Positions 50,391-61,661 of a DNA stretch of 64,000 nucleotides are shown here, piece after piece. Position 1 is the stretch's first letter. The number at the start of each line of letters is the position of its first letter. The notes beneath the pieces were generated by a model, which did not search any database, had not been told where the DNA came from, and worked only from the letters and a program-made list of their open reading frames with translations. The position numbers were made by a program, and so were the translations under genes. Origin of the DNA: Eumeta japonica (taxonomy: Eukaryota; Arthropoda; Insecta; Lepidoptera; Psychidae); assembly GCA_005406025.1 (NCBI GenBank), contig BGZK01001445.1, positions 1-64,000 of the forward strand, given 5' to 3'.

Positions 50391-50894
50391 TTATTGCTTC
50401 CGACAGGTTTTATTGCAATATTATAAGTTACAAGTACGTAATTTAACGTAACCGTTTTGTTTTTGTGTCATATTTTTTAAAATACTTTGACTTTTACTTA
50501 GCAATTTAACTCAATTTATTGGTTAATTTAGACATGTAATACAAATTATGATTAATGACAGTGAAAAAAGCCTAGTGACATCTACCTTATTTTAAGAAAA
50601 TATTTTTTCCAATATCTGTCGGAATTTGTAAGATTATCTAAGGAAAGCTAAATACTTTAACGGCAACACTGATGAATATTTTTTTAAATCTATGGTAGAT
50701 GTCAGAAAATAATGTTTATTAAAACGATTAAAACGTCGTAACTTGTTTTTTAATTAAAACGTGATGGTGAAAAAAAGGTTTGGCGAAATGTGTAACAAAA
50801 ATCATTAACCATTATCTTAATAATTCTCATACCGGACCTCTGATAGTGAACTGCTAAATATGAATCGCGTTATTTGTCAAAGATTGGTGGTTGA

Positions 50895-50899
50895 TCAGT
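50895..50899 (+). promoter_or_regulatory. possible initiator of the DIPK2A-like gene
   Basis: TCAGT in the context GATCAGTGT matches the arthropod initiator. It lies about 68 bases upstream of the ATG of the DIPK2A-like exon. No TATA box is seen at the right distance. A short 5' UTR would result. Confidence 0.3.
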
Positions 50900-50964
50900 G
50901 TCTTTTGAATTTAGTTTTTTTGTGATTTCTAAATAAACAGCTTGAATTGTTTTTTATAAATAGT

Positions 50965-51582
50965 ATGAACTTCTTGCTACTCAGTAGAATGTATTTAAGA
51001 AAAAGATTTTGCTTTCGGTTTCTTACGGTTATTGTCATTTTAGGGCTATTATTTTACATATTCCTTTTGCTTTTTGGGGATTTGAAGACACCGTTGTTAA
51101 TGCACTTGACTGATTTAAATAAATGCCCAGTCTGTTACGGCGTATCTGTATGTCCTGAACTATATTCAGATCAAATTTTGTTAGAAAGTACCAATCAGTG
51201 GTCAAATATTCTCAATGCAAAGAATATTTATTATGGTTATACAAAATCTAATAGAAGGGTTGTGTTGAAAAAATTGGCTCATGATTGGGAACTAAGGGCA
51301 TTAGATACCAAATTGTGTAGTATCTGGAATCTAAATGGCAACTGCAAACCATCAGATTTACTCAATGTATCTAATTTAGAAGAAGAAATATTGAAAGTTG
51401 TGAAATTTAATTTAACTTCACATAGCATGGAACCAAGAAATGGCTTAATAATTTGTCCTTATGCATATAGTATTTATGATCTCTTACAACCTTTTTTGTC
51501 AAGAAAGAAAACTAGTGCAAAATCAGACCTTGTCAATATTTGGACAATGCTGAAAGTTAATCCGGAGCCTATTATATTACAA
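50965..51582 (+). CDS. DIPK2A: DIPK2A-like protein, first coding exon
   Basis: Encodes the first 206 residues of a divergent protein kinase domain 2A homologue (C3orf58/HASF/DIA1), a Golgi or secreted kinase-like protein of the FAM69 group. The ATG at 50965 is chosen; the open frame extends only to a TTG further up. Residues 15-37 form a hydrophobic signal anchor. Then follow LNKCPVCYGVSVC (51-63; the vertebrate protein has LNKCPACFG), NAKNIYYG (84-91), RRVVLKKL (97-104), where the Lys is in the position of the kinase ATP-binding lysine, an ELRALDTKLC block, and NPEPIILQ (199-206; NPEPLVLQ in vertebrates). The exon ends before GTAAGA at 51583 in phase 0. The frame reads on to 51681 only through intron and transposon end. 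Later exons, with the catalytic and C-terminal parts, are not in this window. Family recognition is by memory of the vertebrate protein. Confidence 0.88.
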
Positions 51583-51899
51583 GTAAGAAGTATCATGGAC
51601 ATTATTTTATTGATTGTTGCTAGTCGTTCAGATAACTCAATGACTAATGTTAGTCGTTCGGTTAACTGGACAAATATTTAATATTAGTTGTCCGGTTATC
51701 GGATGAATAAAATATATTATCTAGTTATCAGATTAATAAAATATATTACAATAAGAAATGTATAATAAATCTGTACGAACTACAGTACCGAGTGTTAAGT
51801 CCCTAACAAGTAGTCAAATGAAAAATCTTATACATCAAATATATATTTTTAAAGATAAATGATTATAATTGTCTTAGTTAATTTAAATTTTCACTATGC

Positions 51900-52080
51900 T
51901 CTACAACTGGTGCATATCCAAACTTCGCTACTCAGTTTTGTCTTAAGTTCAGCGCATTTTAAATGAAGCCACTCCAAACACACATCACATCCATCGCTTG
52001 TCTAGGTTTTTTTTTTCTTAATGTCATTATCATCATCAATCGTCTTATCTAAATTCAGACTGCAAACTTTACACTCCCAT
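51900..52080 (-). other. PHD finger domain of the MULE transposase
   Basis: Spacing C-x2-C, about 28 residues, C-x2-C-x4-H-x2-C, 17 residues, C-x2-C with the Trp two before the last Cys pair is a textbook PHD finger. The motif GCDVCLEWLHLKC is intact. One in-frame TAG lies in the first loop. An extra Cys pair (CRMC) precedes it. Confidence 0.8.
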
Positions 52081-54485
52081 GATTGCAATTTTTTATGTTT
52101 ACACATTCTGCAAACTTTTTTCCACTTGTCAGTTGTAAAATATGAACTAACCAGATAAATTAACATTTTTGTCATCAACAATCGCAAGTCAATTTTTCAT
52201 TTGTAACTTTGATATCTGAAGCACTTATTAATTTTTTTTGTTAATTATTTTTTTTATAATTTCATCATCCATTAATAACCATTTTAATATTACTTTACAT
52301 TGTTCTTTAATTGGTTTTCTTTAAATAGTTTCACAGTGTTTTTGTTAAATGTCTTTTTTTTTCTTTGGTAATCCGATGTCTATATTATTAGTACCTCTAG
52401 GCCTTTCTTTTCTTTTGATCGACGGTTGCACAATATCGTCTGGTAATCTATTTACTTTTGTTCTATTTTCTTTATTATAAGTATTAGATAATGTAAAAGA
52501 ATCATTTTCTTGTTGTTGATTTGGCTGTGATGCATATGAAATGATTTTTTGTGATTGAAGACTTTGTTTTGAAGGTGATGGCTGACTTGATATTATCATT
52601 CTATGCATTTCATCATTATCATCATCTGATTTAGATTTATCAGCGTCATTAATGTCATTACTTTTATCGCCTCCACCACCAATTACATCACTTCTGTTTT
52701 TACTATTATCTGCATTAATGATGCCTCCATCATTGTGGGTAATAACATCATCCTCGTCCTCATACTCATCATCATCTTTATCTTCATTATCACCAGCACT
52801 CATCATCTTTATCACGGTCACTATCATTATTTTTATTTTTGTTAAATTTTCTTAAGATTTGATGTAATTGTATTGATTTAGTGACTTGATTTTAGTTTTT
52901 AATTTTTGTATTAGTCAACATTCTTAATCTTTTCACATAAAAATCAGTACCAACTTCAGCTACTAAAGCTGGAAGCTGTTTAGCGATTTCTCTCGCTTTT
53001 CTATATTTTTCATACTCTGACATTATTTTCTTTTTGTATTCTTTTGAAGAAACAATAGCTTCTGATACATCTTATTCAGACTCCGAAAATACTCTTCGAG
53101 TTTCATAAAAAAACTATTGGTCCATCTAGTGATATATAGAGATTCTTCAAATAAGTTCATTTTTTCCTTGCTTTGCATCATCAAGATATGCCTTAATTAA
53201 TATGAAAATGTATGAAATATAATCAAAGCAAATAATTGTTAATAAAATTTATCTTCAAGGTAGTTGCATTGACATATGTCTTTCGCAACTGCAAAAAGTA
53301 AAAGTTGAAGATATTTTAATAGTGGGTGATATAATTTCTTCATAGACACCTCGGTTTGTTAAAATTCAATTTTAAATTATTCATGTAATTAAATTGTTTT
53401 CTCACAAATCCAAATGTGCAATTGGTTAGATATTCTGCATATCTATACTCAGCAGATTTTTTTTTAATAATCTAACAAAGAGAGTCTTATGATAAGATGA
53501 AGGTGCTTTGTGGTCTCTTTCTCTATGAAAACACTCAACTAAAGTCAGGAATTGCTTCACGAATTCTTCCAAAAATATATATCGGTCAAGATTTTTCTTT
53601 AACTTTGTGTTCTGTGACTCCAAACGATTGTTTGTAGTGTTTCCAAAGTTATGTTACATATGGTCTGTTGACAGGGTCCATTTTTGTCGACAGTGTTGCC
53701 AGTTCTTATCAAAGTAGTCCACGAGTCAACTGTAGTTTTTTCAGTTAATTGTATAATACATTGTAACAATCTTCTGTTTCCGCATAAACCATTTTTTCCA
53801 TTATAGCTTTAGCTTCATCCCTTTGTTCTTTTGTAATATTTCTCTTATCTGTCGTAATATCCCTGTTAAATGATCGAAGAGTATGAAATGCACACATATT
53901 TAAATTTACTACATTAGGCAATATACTAGTTTGTATTGCTTCTCGTTCACCAATATCTTTATCGGTCATTATACATAGATTTTTTTCCCATGAAGGATGG
54001 CAATTTTTAAAACAATCCATCATCCATTCAACTGAATTTTGTCTTCATTGATAAAAGTACTCTATCTACCATTTCTGTGCAACCATTTGGGTCTTCTACT
54101 ATCAATATACACACCGGTGCATGAATATTCAATAATTTAAATGTCCTGTCGACCCTAATGTATTTAGGATAGAACCTCATGGTGTTTTTTATTCCTGGAG
54201 TGGCAAAAAAAGTCCTTGGAAAATATTATCAACAACAAGAAAATAAGTTTCTACTTTAAATTCTTCAGTTACAATCTTTTCAACTTCTAATTTATTTTTT
54301 CCTTTTCCATCATAACTTAAATCTTAAATATCTTTCATTAAAACTATTTTATTTGTATCTTTTTCAGTCATACTTTAATAATTTTGGTTTTATTAGCTTT
54401 TAAATTCACTAAATCTTTTACTTTCTTTTTAGTTTCTGCATTCATACATTTTACTTGGCAAAGATGTACATACAATTTTCATGTA

Positions 54486-57021
54486 GGGGACGGACGGGCA
54501 AGAAGGATATGTTAATTTGAAAATAAACAAAAAATACATTTATTTATTCAAATTTTAATTGTCTTTAGTATTACAATCTTTGGTCATTAAATAATCATAA
54601 AAACTTAAAAAAAATAACACAACTTGAAACTTTCTTTAACTTAAATAGTTTTTTTTAAATTTGCGACTTTATCCGTTTTGCCCACCCATGGCGGGCAAAA
54701 TGAATACACCAGTTGGGTAAAATGAATAATTGACTCTAATCGAAGCAATTATCGCAGAAGTATGATCCTCGGCCGGAATATGACTAACAACCTTCATGAG
54801 TCCACTCATGACAAATATTGCATTGTATCCAGTTCTCCATCGGGGGGTAGTAGTACTTTGCTTTGCATACAGTGCAAAAGTAGTCTCGTTCTTTGTTTAT
54901 CTTGTTTTTAGATCTATCGGCTTTGTCTTTAGCATGTGTTTTTTTAATATTCGATGGGCCAAGGGTGTTGAATTCAGCACTTGCCTTTATTTTTTTAATA
55001 TTCGATGGACCAGGGGTGTCGAGTAAAACCTTTTTTTTGCTGCTGCAGCATCGTGTGTTATTTTTTGTTCCATCTTTACCGGTGTGCTGGTCAATATTTC
55101 TGATTGTTGTTGTTTTTGCACACTCTTACTATTTCTGTTCTTTACTTTGGCAGGTTTGGCCCGGATTTCTTCTAAGATTCTAATATTTGTCCTTGTGATA
55201 TCTAGAAGTGGAGAGCGAGGGGCTGTACATGGTTGTGGAGAGGCAGGTACTGGACTCGATGGCGCACCTTGGAAGAAGTCTGGCAGTGGACAGCTGTTGG
55301 CTGATGATGGTGTATTTTGCTCATTTGTTTCAGATATGTTCGCAGCATTGACTTGATAAACCTCGGATGGCGCAAAATGTTCATCGCCAATCACATGCCT
55401 ATTAAATGGGTATATGCTGCTGGCACGGAATCCACTTATTGCATTCAAGGGTGCAGGGCTTTTTAAATATGCTTCAGTAAATACTTTGGCAATATCATAC
55501 TGATTGATGATCCTACCAGGGTGTTGTTTTTGGAAAATCTTGACTTCTATCTCAAAATATTTTTTATTGGCCCATAGACTGCAACATCTAATGGTTGTAA
55601 CTTATGAGATGTGTGCGGAGGGATAGACAAAAATATGACATTGCTTCTTGTTGCATAATCAAGCGCTTTGTAACTTTTATGCAATTCATGATTATCTAGT
55701 ATTAAAAGTGTTTTATGATCTGCAGAAGGACGAACTTTTTGAACAAATATTTGCAACCAGTCTAAAAACTTCTGAGCGTTAATCCACCCACTATCGGTAG
55801 TCGTTGCATCTGCTTCAGGAGGAGCACCATCTAAGAGCCTCAGAATCACTCTCTTTCTCTTAAAATGAAAAACGTCGGGACAAATATTCCAGAGGCAGAG
55901 CAACAACAAATTACGGTCGTCAAGACGCCTTTTTCGTTGCTGGAAACAATTCCAACCTGTTTTTTTCCATAGGTTGACAAAACTGTAGGAGGTCTAGTTG
56001 ATGTGGTCCTAATTCCAGTTTCATCCATATTAAATATCATATCAGGTTCAATATTGTGTTTTTCTATGATTTCTTCTAACAAAAAATAAAATCTCAACAG
56101 CTATGCAATTGAACCCTTAGACTCGAGCTATGGATGTTGGTTCAGGTGATCTTAATGTTGGATGGCAAATTTTGAAATTTTTGAACCAGCCTTTTCCGGC
56201 TATATTTCCGGAAAAAACTCTAGCTTTCCATTTCTGTCTAGCAAATTCTCCAGCTATTTGCATAAATTCGATTCGCTTGAGGCTATAAAACAAAGAATCC
56301 ATCCTTTGAACATAGTTCAACAGCTCTTCTTCCTCTTCTGGGTTAAAAACAGGTACAAATCGGCCTAATTTTTTTCTTAAAGAACCACTCTTAATGTGCC
56401 GATGTAATGTAGCATAAGGAATGTTATACATCTTAATTGTTTTTAATGTTGCGGTCTTCTTTGCTTCTTCTACAGCTTTAGCTAAGCTTTCTTCAGACTA
56501 GCTGGCCTACTCAGTCTTTCGTATATACTTTAACACCATCTGGAATAAACATATTTGTTAACACGATATACATATAAATAAAGGCCTTGATAATTAATGA
56601 GCGATAAAAAAGAAAGGCAAAATGGACACTGTCCTTTTTGCCCAGTTTTGTCTTGTCCGTTGGGTACTTTTCGAAATGTAACCTCAAAATCAAATAAAAA
56701 GCTTCAACTAAAATGCAAGATAAATACATTATTTGCACATCTATTTAGATCAAACTTTATTGAAAAAAATAAGGATATCGCTAAACACAATAAAACAAAC
56801 ACAAGATGCTTACGGCAATTTTATCACAATTTTTTAACAAAAATCCTTTCCATGCACGTTAAAACTTGTTTACGTATTTGCGCGGGCAGCTAAGCACTGT
56901 TCCGCATCGGCCACTGTGTGACGCATCAAGTGATACTATTTTGTCTCTTTCTATCAAACTAGCAGAAACTTAGGCTAAGTATTCTTTTTGCCCGCCCTAT
57001 CCTTCTTGCCCGTCCGTCCCT
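54486..57021 (-). mobile_element. Tigger/pogo element nested in the MULE
   Basis: Ends are GGGGACGGACGGGCAAGAAG (left) and, read from the right, AGGGACGGACGGGCAAGAAG, with GATA next; TA flanks both sides (54484-54485, 57022-57023). Length is 2536 bp. The MULE transposase reading resumes on either side, which proves the insertion came later. The ends also contain repeated TTTTGCCC/GGGCAAAA motifs. Confidence 0.93.
54740..56431 (-). pseudogene. Tigger transposase (jerky/CENP-B type) with zinc finger tail, inactivated
   Basis: Minus strand in order: CENP-B-type helix-turn-helix YNIPYATLHRHIKSG and the second HTH with GKGWFKNFKICHP (56431-56117); DDE core with FNMDETGIRTT (56050-56020), DNHELHKSYKALDYA and SIPPHTSHKLQPLDVAVYGP (55700-55560), so all three catalytic Asp are visible; a C-terminal region starting FRASSIYPFN (55448-54987); and a terminal PHD/RING-like finger YFCTVCKAKYYYPPMENWIQ followed by CNICHEWTHEGC (about 54885-54800). 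At least three frameshifts separate these blocks. The domain order matches a large group of insect Tigger elements that carry this finger. Confidence 0.9.
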
Positions 57022-58017
57022 TAGTTTGATGATTATGATTTATACTTTTTTCATTGATATATAAGCTCTTCCCGTCTTGAGATATCTTAACTCTTAAATA
57101 ATGATGGGCTCTTTCTGAAATGTGATTAATGATCGTTGTCCTGTTACTTGAGAAACAAAATTTTTTCCTCCATAAATGGAGCAATATTTAATTGAATAAT
57201 ACCTTAGTTCCGATTCATTGGGTCTTTTTACCTTCGTTTCCTACATTTTTCTTTAATAACTATCTCTTCTATAAACAACACAATTCGAAAAATCATCATA
57301 TTCCTTTACTCTGTTTTCCAAATCGCTGAAGCAACTGAATTTTTCATTAATTTTCAAATCTTTTGTGTTTGATTCATCCTGAGAGTTTAGGATTTCTTCA
57401 TTACCCTCATCTACAATATCTTTTCAATTCTTCTACAATATCTTCAAGAATGTCGCTTCTATCAATATCTGAAAATGAATTAATAATTTTAGAAATTCAT
57501 TAATTAATTATTTAGATGATTAAGTAGTATTAACAGTTTATATCTACCAATCATATTTAAATGAAGATTATTTAAATCAAAATGTTACGATTAATAATAT
57601 GACTTTTTCATATTTGACAGCTGTTAAAAGATAAACGATTTTTCATTTGATTTTTTAATTTTAATTCGAGGTTAGTTATAATAGGTTTAATTATAATGGG
57701 TTCGAAGGAGTTTTCAAAGTTTGGCTAAAGATCGTGCTAATAAAAATTTATGATAACATACTGACTGGTTACGGATATAGGTATACTTAGATTCTTACTC
57801 TTGTTTTTATAGCTAAGTAAAATTTTTTTTTATTCTGAAATTTTCGGATGACTTGCTTCAGTCTCGATGGATTATTTACTAATCCGATAACCAGACAATA
57901 TATTTTTATTCCTATGGATTAATTACTAGTCTGATATCCGGACGATTAATATATTTTTATTCATTCAATAACTGTTCACTATTAATTAATTTTAGTCGTC
58001 CAATTATTGGATGACTA

Positions 58018-58864
58018 GACAAATTGTTTTTTATTAAATCATATAAAAAAAGGCTAATAGATTGTAATTTGGTTTTCAATCTTTAAAATAATACTTTTTA
58101 GATAGGTTTATTGTAAGAATAATATATGATAAAATGATTAGCAAACAGATGATTTTACCACAAGTATTTAATCTTTTTGTGAACTGACTAAAATAAAAAT
58201 TTATTATTATGCACTCATTTAATTCTTTATTTGTCCTTTTATTTTCCACATCACTAAAAAGGTTTTGGGTTCAATTATTACACTCAAGCCTAGTTTTTTG
58301 TTATATCTGTGTTTTTTTATTGTATATTAGTATAATTTCCTTTTTTCATTTCATGTTTAATTTACTTTGTCTTTTTCATTTTCATTCCGTCATCTGTTTT
58401 GCTTTTATTAATATTTAAGTTCATGATAATCTCACCAAGTTTTGGACAATATAGCATTGGGAATTGTAAATAATTTCTGTTTTTTTCTCTTGTAAATATA
58501 GGGAATTTGTTTTTAAGCGAAAGATTTACCTGATATTGTTTTAGTCTCTAATGTTTTGTTTTTATATATATCTAAGCACATGTTCAGTTGGAGGATTATT
58601 TTCTTTGTTAGGTATGATGAATTGTAATCTAGTTGGTTTTATAAGGCATCCAATGACTTACTGTTTATTAGGGCATGTATATAATGAATATCTGAAAATG
58701 AGGTGTCCACCGTGATGTTTTGTCTTTGATTCTGGATATTTTAGCTTCATAGTCTAATATATTGGCATTCCTCATGTATTTAGGCAATTATGATAAAATC
58801 ATGGTATGGTACTAGGTATGAATTATATATTGAGCTATTATGAATGGAATTAATATATTTTTAA
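58018..58864. other. AT-rich spacer between two transposons
   Basis: T-rich intronic sequence between the MULE and the second piggyBac. No exon of the DIPK2A-like gene and no other feature is seen. Confidence 0.5.
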
Positions 58865-59069
58865 CACTTAGAGACTCGCTCCTTAATTGGTAATGCTCAT
58901 ATTCGTTACCGGGTGCGCTGGACCCAGTATAATATCCTGTTTTTTTTTTCAGAAATATTTAATAAAAATAAAAACTGCTTTATTATAGGGATGACATGAT
59001 GAACAAAGACAATAGTGAATCAAATATTATTGGCTTTTCTTAAACAACAAGTTATAAAAATTAAAGGTT

Positions 59070-61408
59070 CAGTAAAAGCTCTTTATTCGCGGGGTATATG
59101 TTCCATAAATATGCCGCGAATACAGAAACCGTGAATACGGAATGATTATTTATATGGGATTATAGGGGATACGTTACTAGGTGACAAAATAAAAAAAACA
59201 AATATTTAAAAAATTAATTTAATTGAAGTTTTTGAACATTTTAATTAATTATCTTAAGGCTTAGGCAATGGTTTGAAGAATTTTGTAATTTTTTCTTGCT
59301 TGACAGTTTTCAAAAGCTCCTTCAATTCAGACTGATACACAGTAGTCGCATTAGCAATTTGCCTTTTAAAAATAAGACTTCGTTCCATAGACGGATCAAT
59401 GTTCATAAAGAAATCGCAAAGCTCATTTGCCATTCTTAAACCTTCACTAAGATTTTTCAAATTAAATGTCACGTTTCCAGTGCTTGTTGTAGCTTCTTCT
59501 TCAATGGGCTCTGAATTTAACATTTCCTCTAAGTCGGTTTCAGTCAAATCTTCATCTTGTGATTCAAGCAATTCCTGAATGTCAATTGATTCTATCTGTT
59601 CGAACCCATGTCGTCCTATTCCATTCGTGATTTCGGCTATGTTTACAGTCAAAATTTGAGCTTGCACAGATTCTTCGTCATTTTCCGCAGTTAGAGCAGG
59701 GCACAGTTTTTTCCAGCGTGACTTCAATGTGTGTGGCTTCAGTTCTTCCAATGATTCTTTTATGTTTACGATGCATTTTGCTATGTCAAATTTCTTCCAG
59801 CATTCCATAACATTCATATCAGGATTACATTCCATGTTATCCAATATGATTTTGAAGGTTCGTCTAATGTAATAGAGCTTAAAGGCCTGGATTATTCCTT
59901 GGTCCATAAGTTGAAGCAAAGCCGTCGTGTTGGGAGGTAAAAATGTCACTTTTATATTTGGATGCATAGTTTTAAGTTCGCGAGGATGACCTGGTGCATT
60001 GTCCAAAACTAGAAGCGCTTTAAAGTTTAAATTCTGTTTTTAAATAAGTTTCAACTTCAGAAACAACACAATTCTGGAACCAGTCACAAAAAATAGCGCT
60101 TGTAACCCACGCTTTCTTATTAACACGCCAAAACACTGGCAGGTTGTCCTTGTTTTGATATTTTAAAGCCCGAGGATTAAACGATCTGTAAAGCATCAGT
60201 GGCTTAATGACACAATCTCCAGATGCATTAGAACATAGCAGGAGTGTAACTCTGTCCTTTGCTGCGTTAAAGCCAGGAGCAGACTTTTCGCTTTTAGAAA
60301 TGAATGTTTTGTTTGGCATTCTCTTCCAAAACAGTGCAGTTTCGCCTGCATTAAATACTTGCTCAGGTTTGTATCCTCCATCAGCTACTAGGTTTGCAAA
60401 TTCTTCTGGATATCGTCCGGCTGCAACAGTATCTGCAGATGCTGCTTCTCCAACGATTTTGATGTTATGCAATGATTGTCTCACCTTAAATTTATTGAAT
60501 CAACCTTCCGATGCTTGAAATGAAAGAAATTGATTGTAGTTTTAGTGGTGAAATGTACATTCACCACTAAAATTACCATCAGGTTCTTTACATCAGGTTC
60601 TTTAAAATGAGCGTAAAGACGCTTTGCCTTCTCCCGGACCATTGGACCACTCAGGGGCACCCTTTTTTGGTTGCGGTCTTCGATCCATAATGACAACGCC
60701 ACTTCCATTTTTTCTATTGTTGGATCACGAACAATTTTCGCTGACAGTGAAGTTGAAGCTACAGACGCCCTTATTTTATCTTCGGATTTTTTTATCGATC
60801 GTACAGTCGATTCGTTGACATTGAATGAGCGTGATATGGATGCAAATAACTCTAAGGCGTAAACGATCAAGCATTTCTATTTTCACTTAAGATTTTTTTC
60901 GTGTCGAAACTCGTTTCTCATTTTTTTTAGTTGACATTATAAACTAGGAAGAGTGCAGTAGAGACGTGTTAGTCGATCACAATTTTTGTAACGATTGTGA
61001 AAGACGAAACAACAAAACACTCAAAGCGGCTTTTACTATAAACGGAACAACAACATTTAAAAATATACTTTATTTTTTGAGTTATAAGGTTGCTTTCATT
61101 CTGTTTGTTTACATTCTCAAAAACACCGATCGCGGCGAAGGCTGTTTGTGTCAAAGGCCTTGGCGATATCATTTAACAACATACTTTAGGCAAAGGTGTA
61201 ATAAGATCTATTTTACTTTTTTATTATTCCATTTGACAAGGATATTGGGTTGGATACCTATTGGAATAATCTTAATATTATGTATCTACTTATTAGATCC
61301 GCGAATAAAAAAATTTTTAGTCGCGAATATAGGAATTGGGTCGCATTTTTTTAATCTTCGAATAGTGAAAATGCGAATAAAGGAAACGCGAATAAGGAGC
61401 TTTTACTG
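59070..61408 (-). mobile_element. Tigger element nested in the second piggyBac
   Basis: Inverted ends CAGTAAAAGCTCTTTATTCG (left) and CAGTAAAAGCTCCTTATTCG (read from the right). Subterminal ATTCGCG/CGCGAAT motifs recur at both ends. It lies in the 3' non-coding part of the piggyBac. The TA target duplication is not preserved. Confidence 0.88.
59254..60870 (-). pseudogene. TIGD1-like Tigger transposase, inactivated
   Basis: Three minus-strand pieces in different frames. 60870-60481: CENP-B N-terminal HTH (SRSFNVNESTVRSIKKSED) and start of the second HTH. 60484-60020: YPEEFANLVADGGYKPEQVF, then NAGETALFWKRMP, where the family has N.DET.LFWKRMP, so the first catalytic Asp is Gly; and DCVIKPLMLYRSFNPRALK. 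60006-59254: DNAPGHP (second Asp present), LPPNTTALLQLMDQGIIQAF (third Asp present) and the long C-terminal tail ending ITKFFKPLPKP, complete to its stop. The C-terminal third is one clean frame of 250 residues, unusually intact beside the rest. Confidence 0.9.
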
Positions 61409-61661
61409 TTTTTGGTATAATTTTGTGACAACATAAAGGTTAATTGTGAAACTTCTGTAATAAATTATTTTAAACAATACATTCTATATTTTCTTATACT
61501 ACTGTGATGTACCTACTTAGACTAATTAACAATTAAAGATCTATAATTTTGGAATACAAAAAAAACCAAGTATGAAAATCAACTATAATAAATATCTTTC
61601 TTTAGCGTAAAATAATACTTGTATTTCAGCATAGGGTATTCAGTCTCTCTCTACATCTAAT

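Larger units (their letters stand above)
47395..50400 (-). mobile_element. RTE-clade LINE, 5'-truncated, with internal insertion
   Basis: Endonuclease and reverse transcriptase of one LINE run on the minus strand from about 50390 to 47401, followed by an AT-rich tail with TTATTATTAT-like repeats. The element is interrupted by a 547-bp insertion at 49649-50195. Its protein belongs to the HmRTE-type endonuclease/reverse transcriptases widespread in Lepidoptera. The 5' end of the endonuclease is missing. Confidence 0.85.
51894..57440 (-). pseudogene. MULE transposase with C-terminal PHD finger, split and inactivated
   Basis: Reading down the minus strand: an N-terminal FAR1/ZSWIM3-type DNA-binding region with FSCFSDLENRVKEY, YYSIKYCSIYGGKNF, RAHHYLRVKISQDGKSLYI and NHNH (57440-57030); the nested Tigger; the continuation KKKVKDLVNLKANKTKI and KIVLMKDI (54460-54330); the DDE core with CIMTDKDIGEREAI and NMCAFHTLRSFNRDI (54023-53850), the MTDKD and C.FHTLRTF blocks of ZSWIM-type MULEs; TTNNRLESQNTKLKK; a probable SWIM start ICQCNY near 53280; YRKAREIAKQLPALVAEVG (about 53010-52955); a long acidic linker (52827-52560); ERPRGTNNIDIGLPKKKK; and a PHD-type C4HC3 finger (WECKVC...GCDVCLEWLHLKC...WICTSC) at 52080-51900, ending at a stop at 51894. 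A TAG breaks the finger, and frameshifts occur elsewhere. Confidence 0.85.
51621..58017 (-). mobile_element. Mutator-like element (MULE) in DIPK2A intron 1, with nested Tigger
   Basis: Inverted ends of about 26 bp start TAGTCGTTCAGATAACTCAA on the left and, read from the right, TAGTCATCCAATAATTGGAC; both run into ...GACTAA. Subterminal repeats of the type GTCCGGTTATCGGATGAATA/AAATATATT occur two to three times at each side in opposite orientation (51655-51750 and 57850-57990). The body encodes a ZSWIM3/FAR1-like MULE transposase on the minus strand. A 2536-bp Tigger is inserted at 54486-57021. An exact target duplication (8-9 bp expected) could not be settled. Confidence 0.75.

Noticed and set aside
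50947..51681. Whole 244-codon frame as the DIPK2A-like protein
   Set aside because: It begins at a TTG and its last 33 codons are intron and MULE end; the exon is 50965-51582.
54796..55356. Plus-strand ORFs opposite the nested Tigger
   Set aside because: Shadows of the minus-strand transposase, which matches known blocks.
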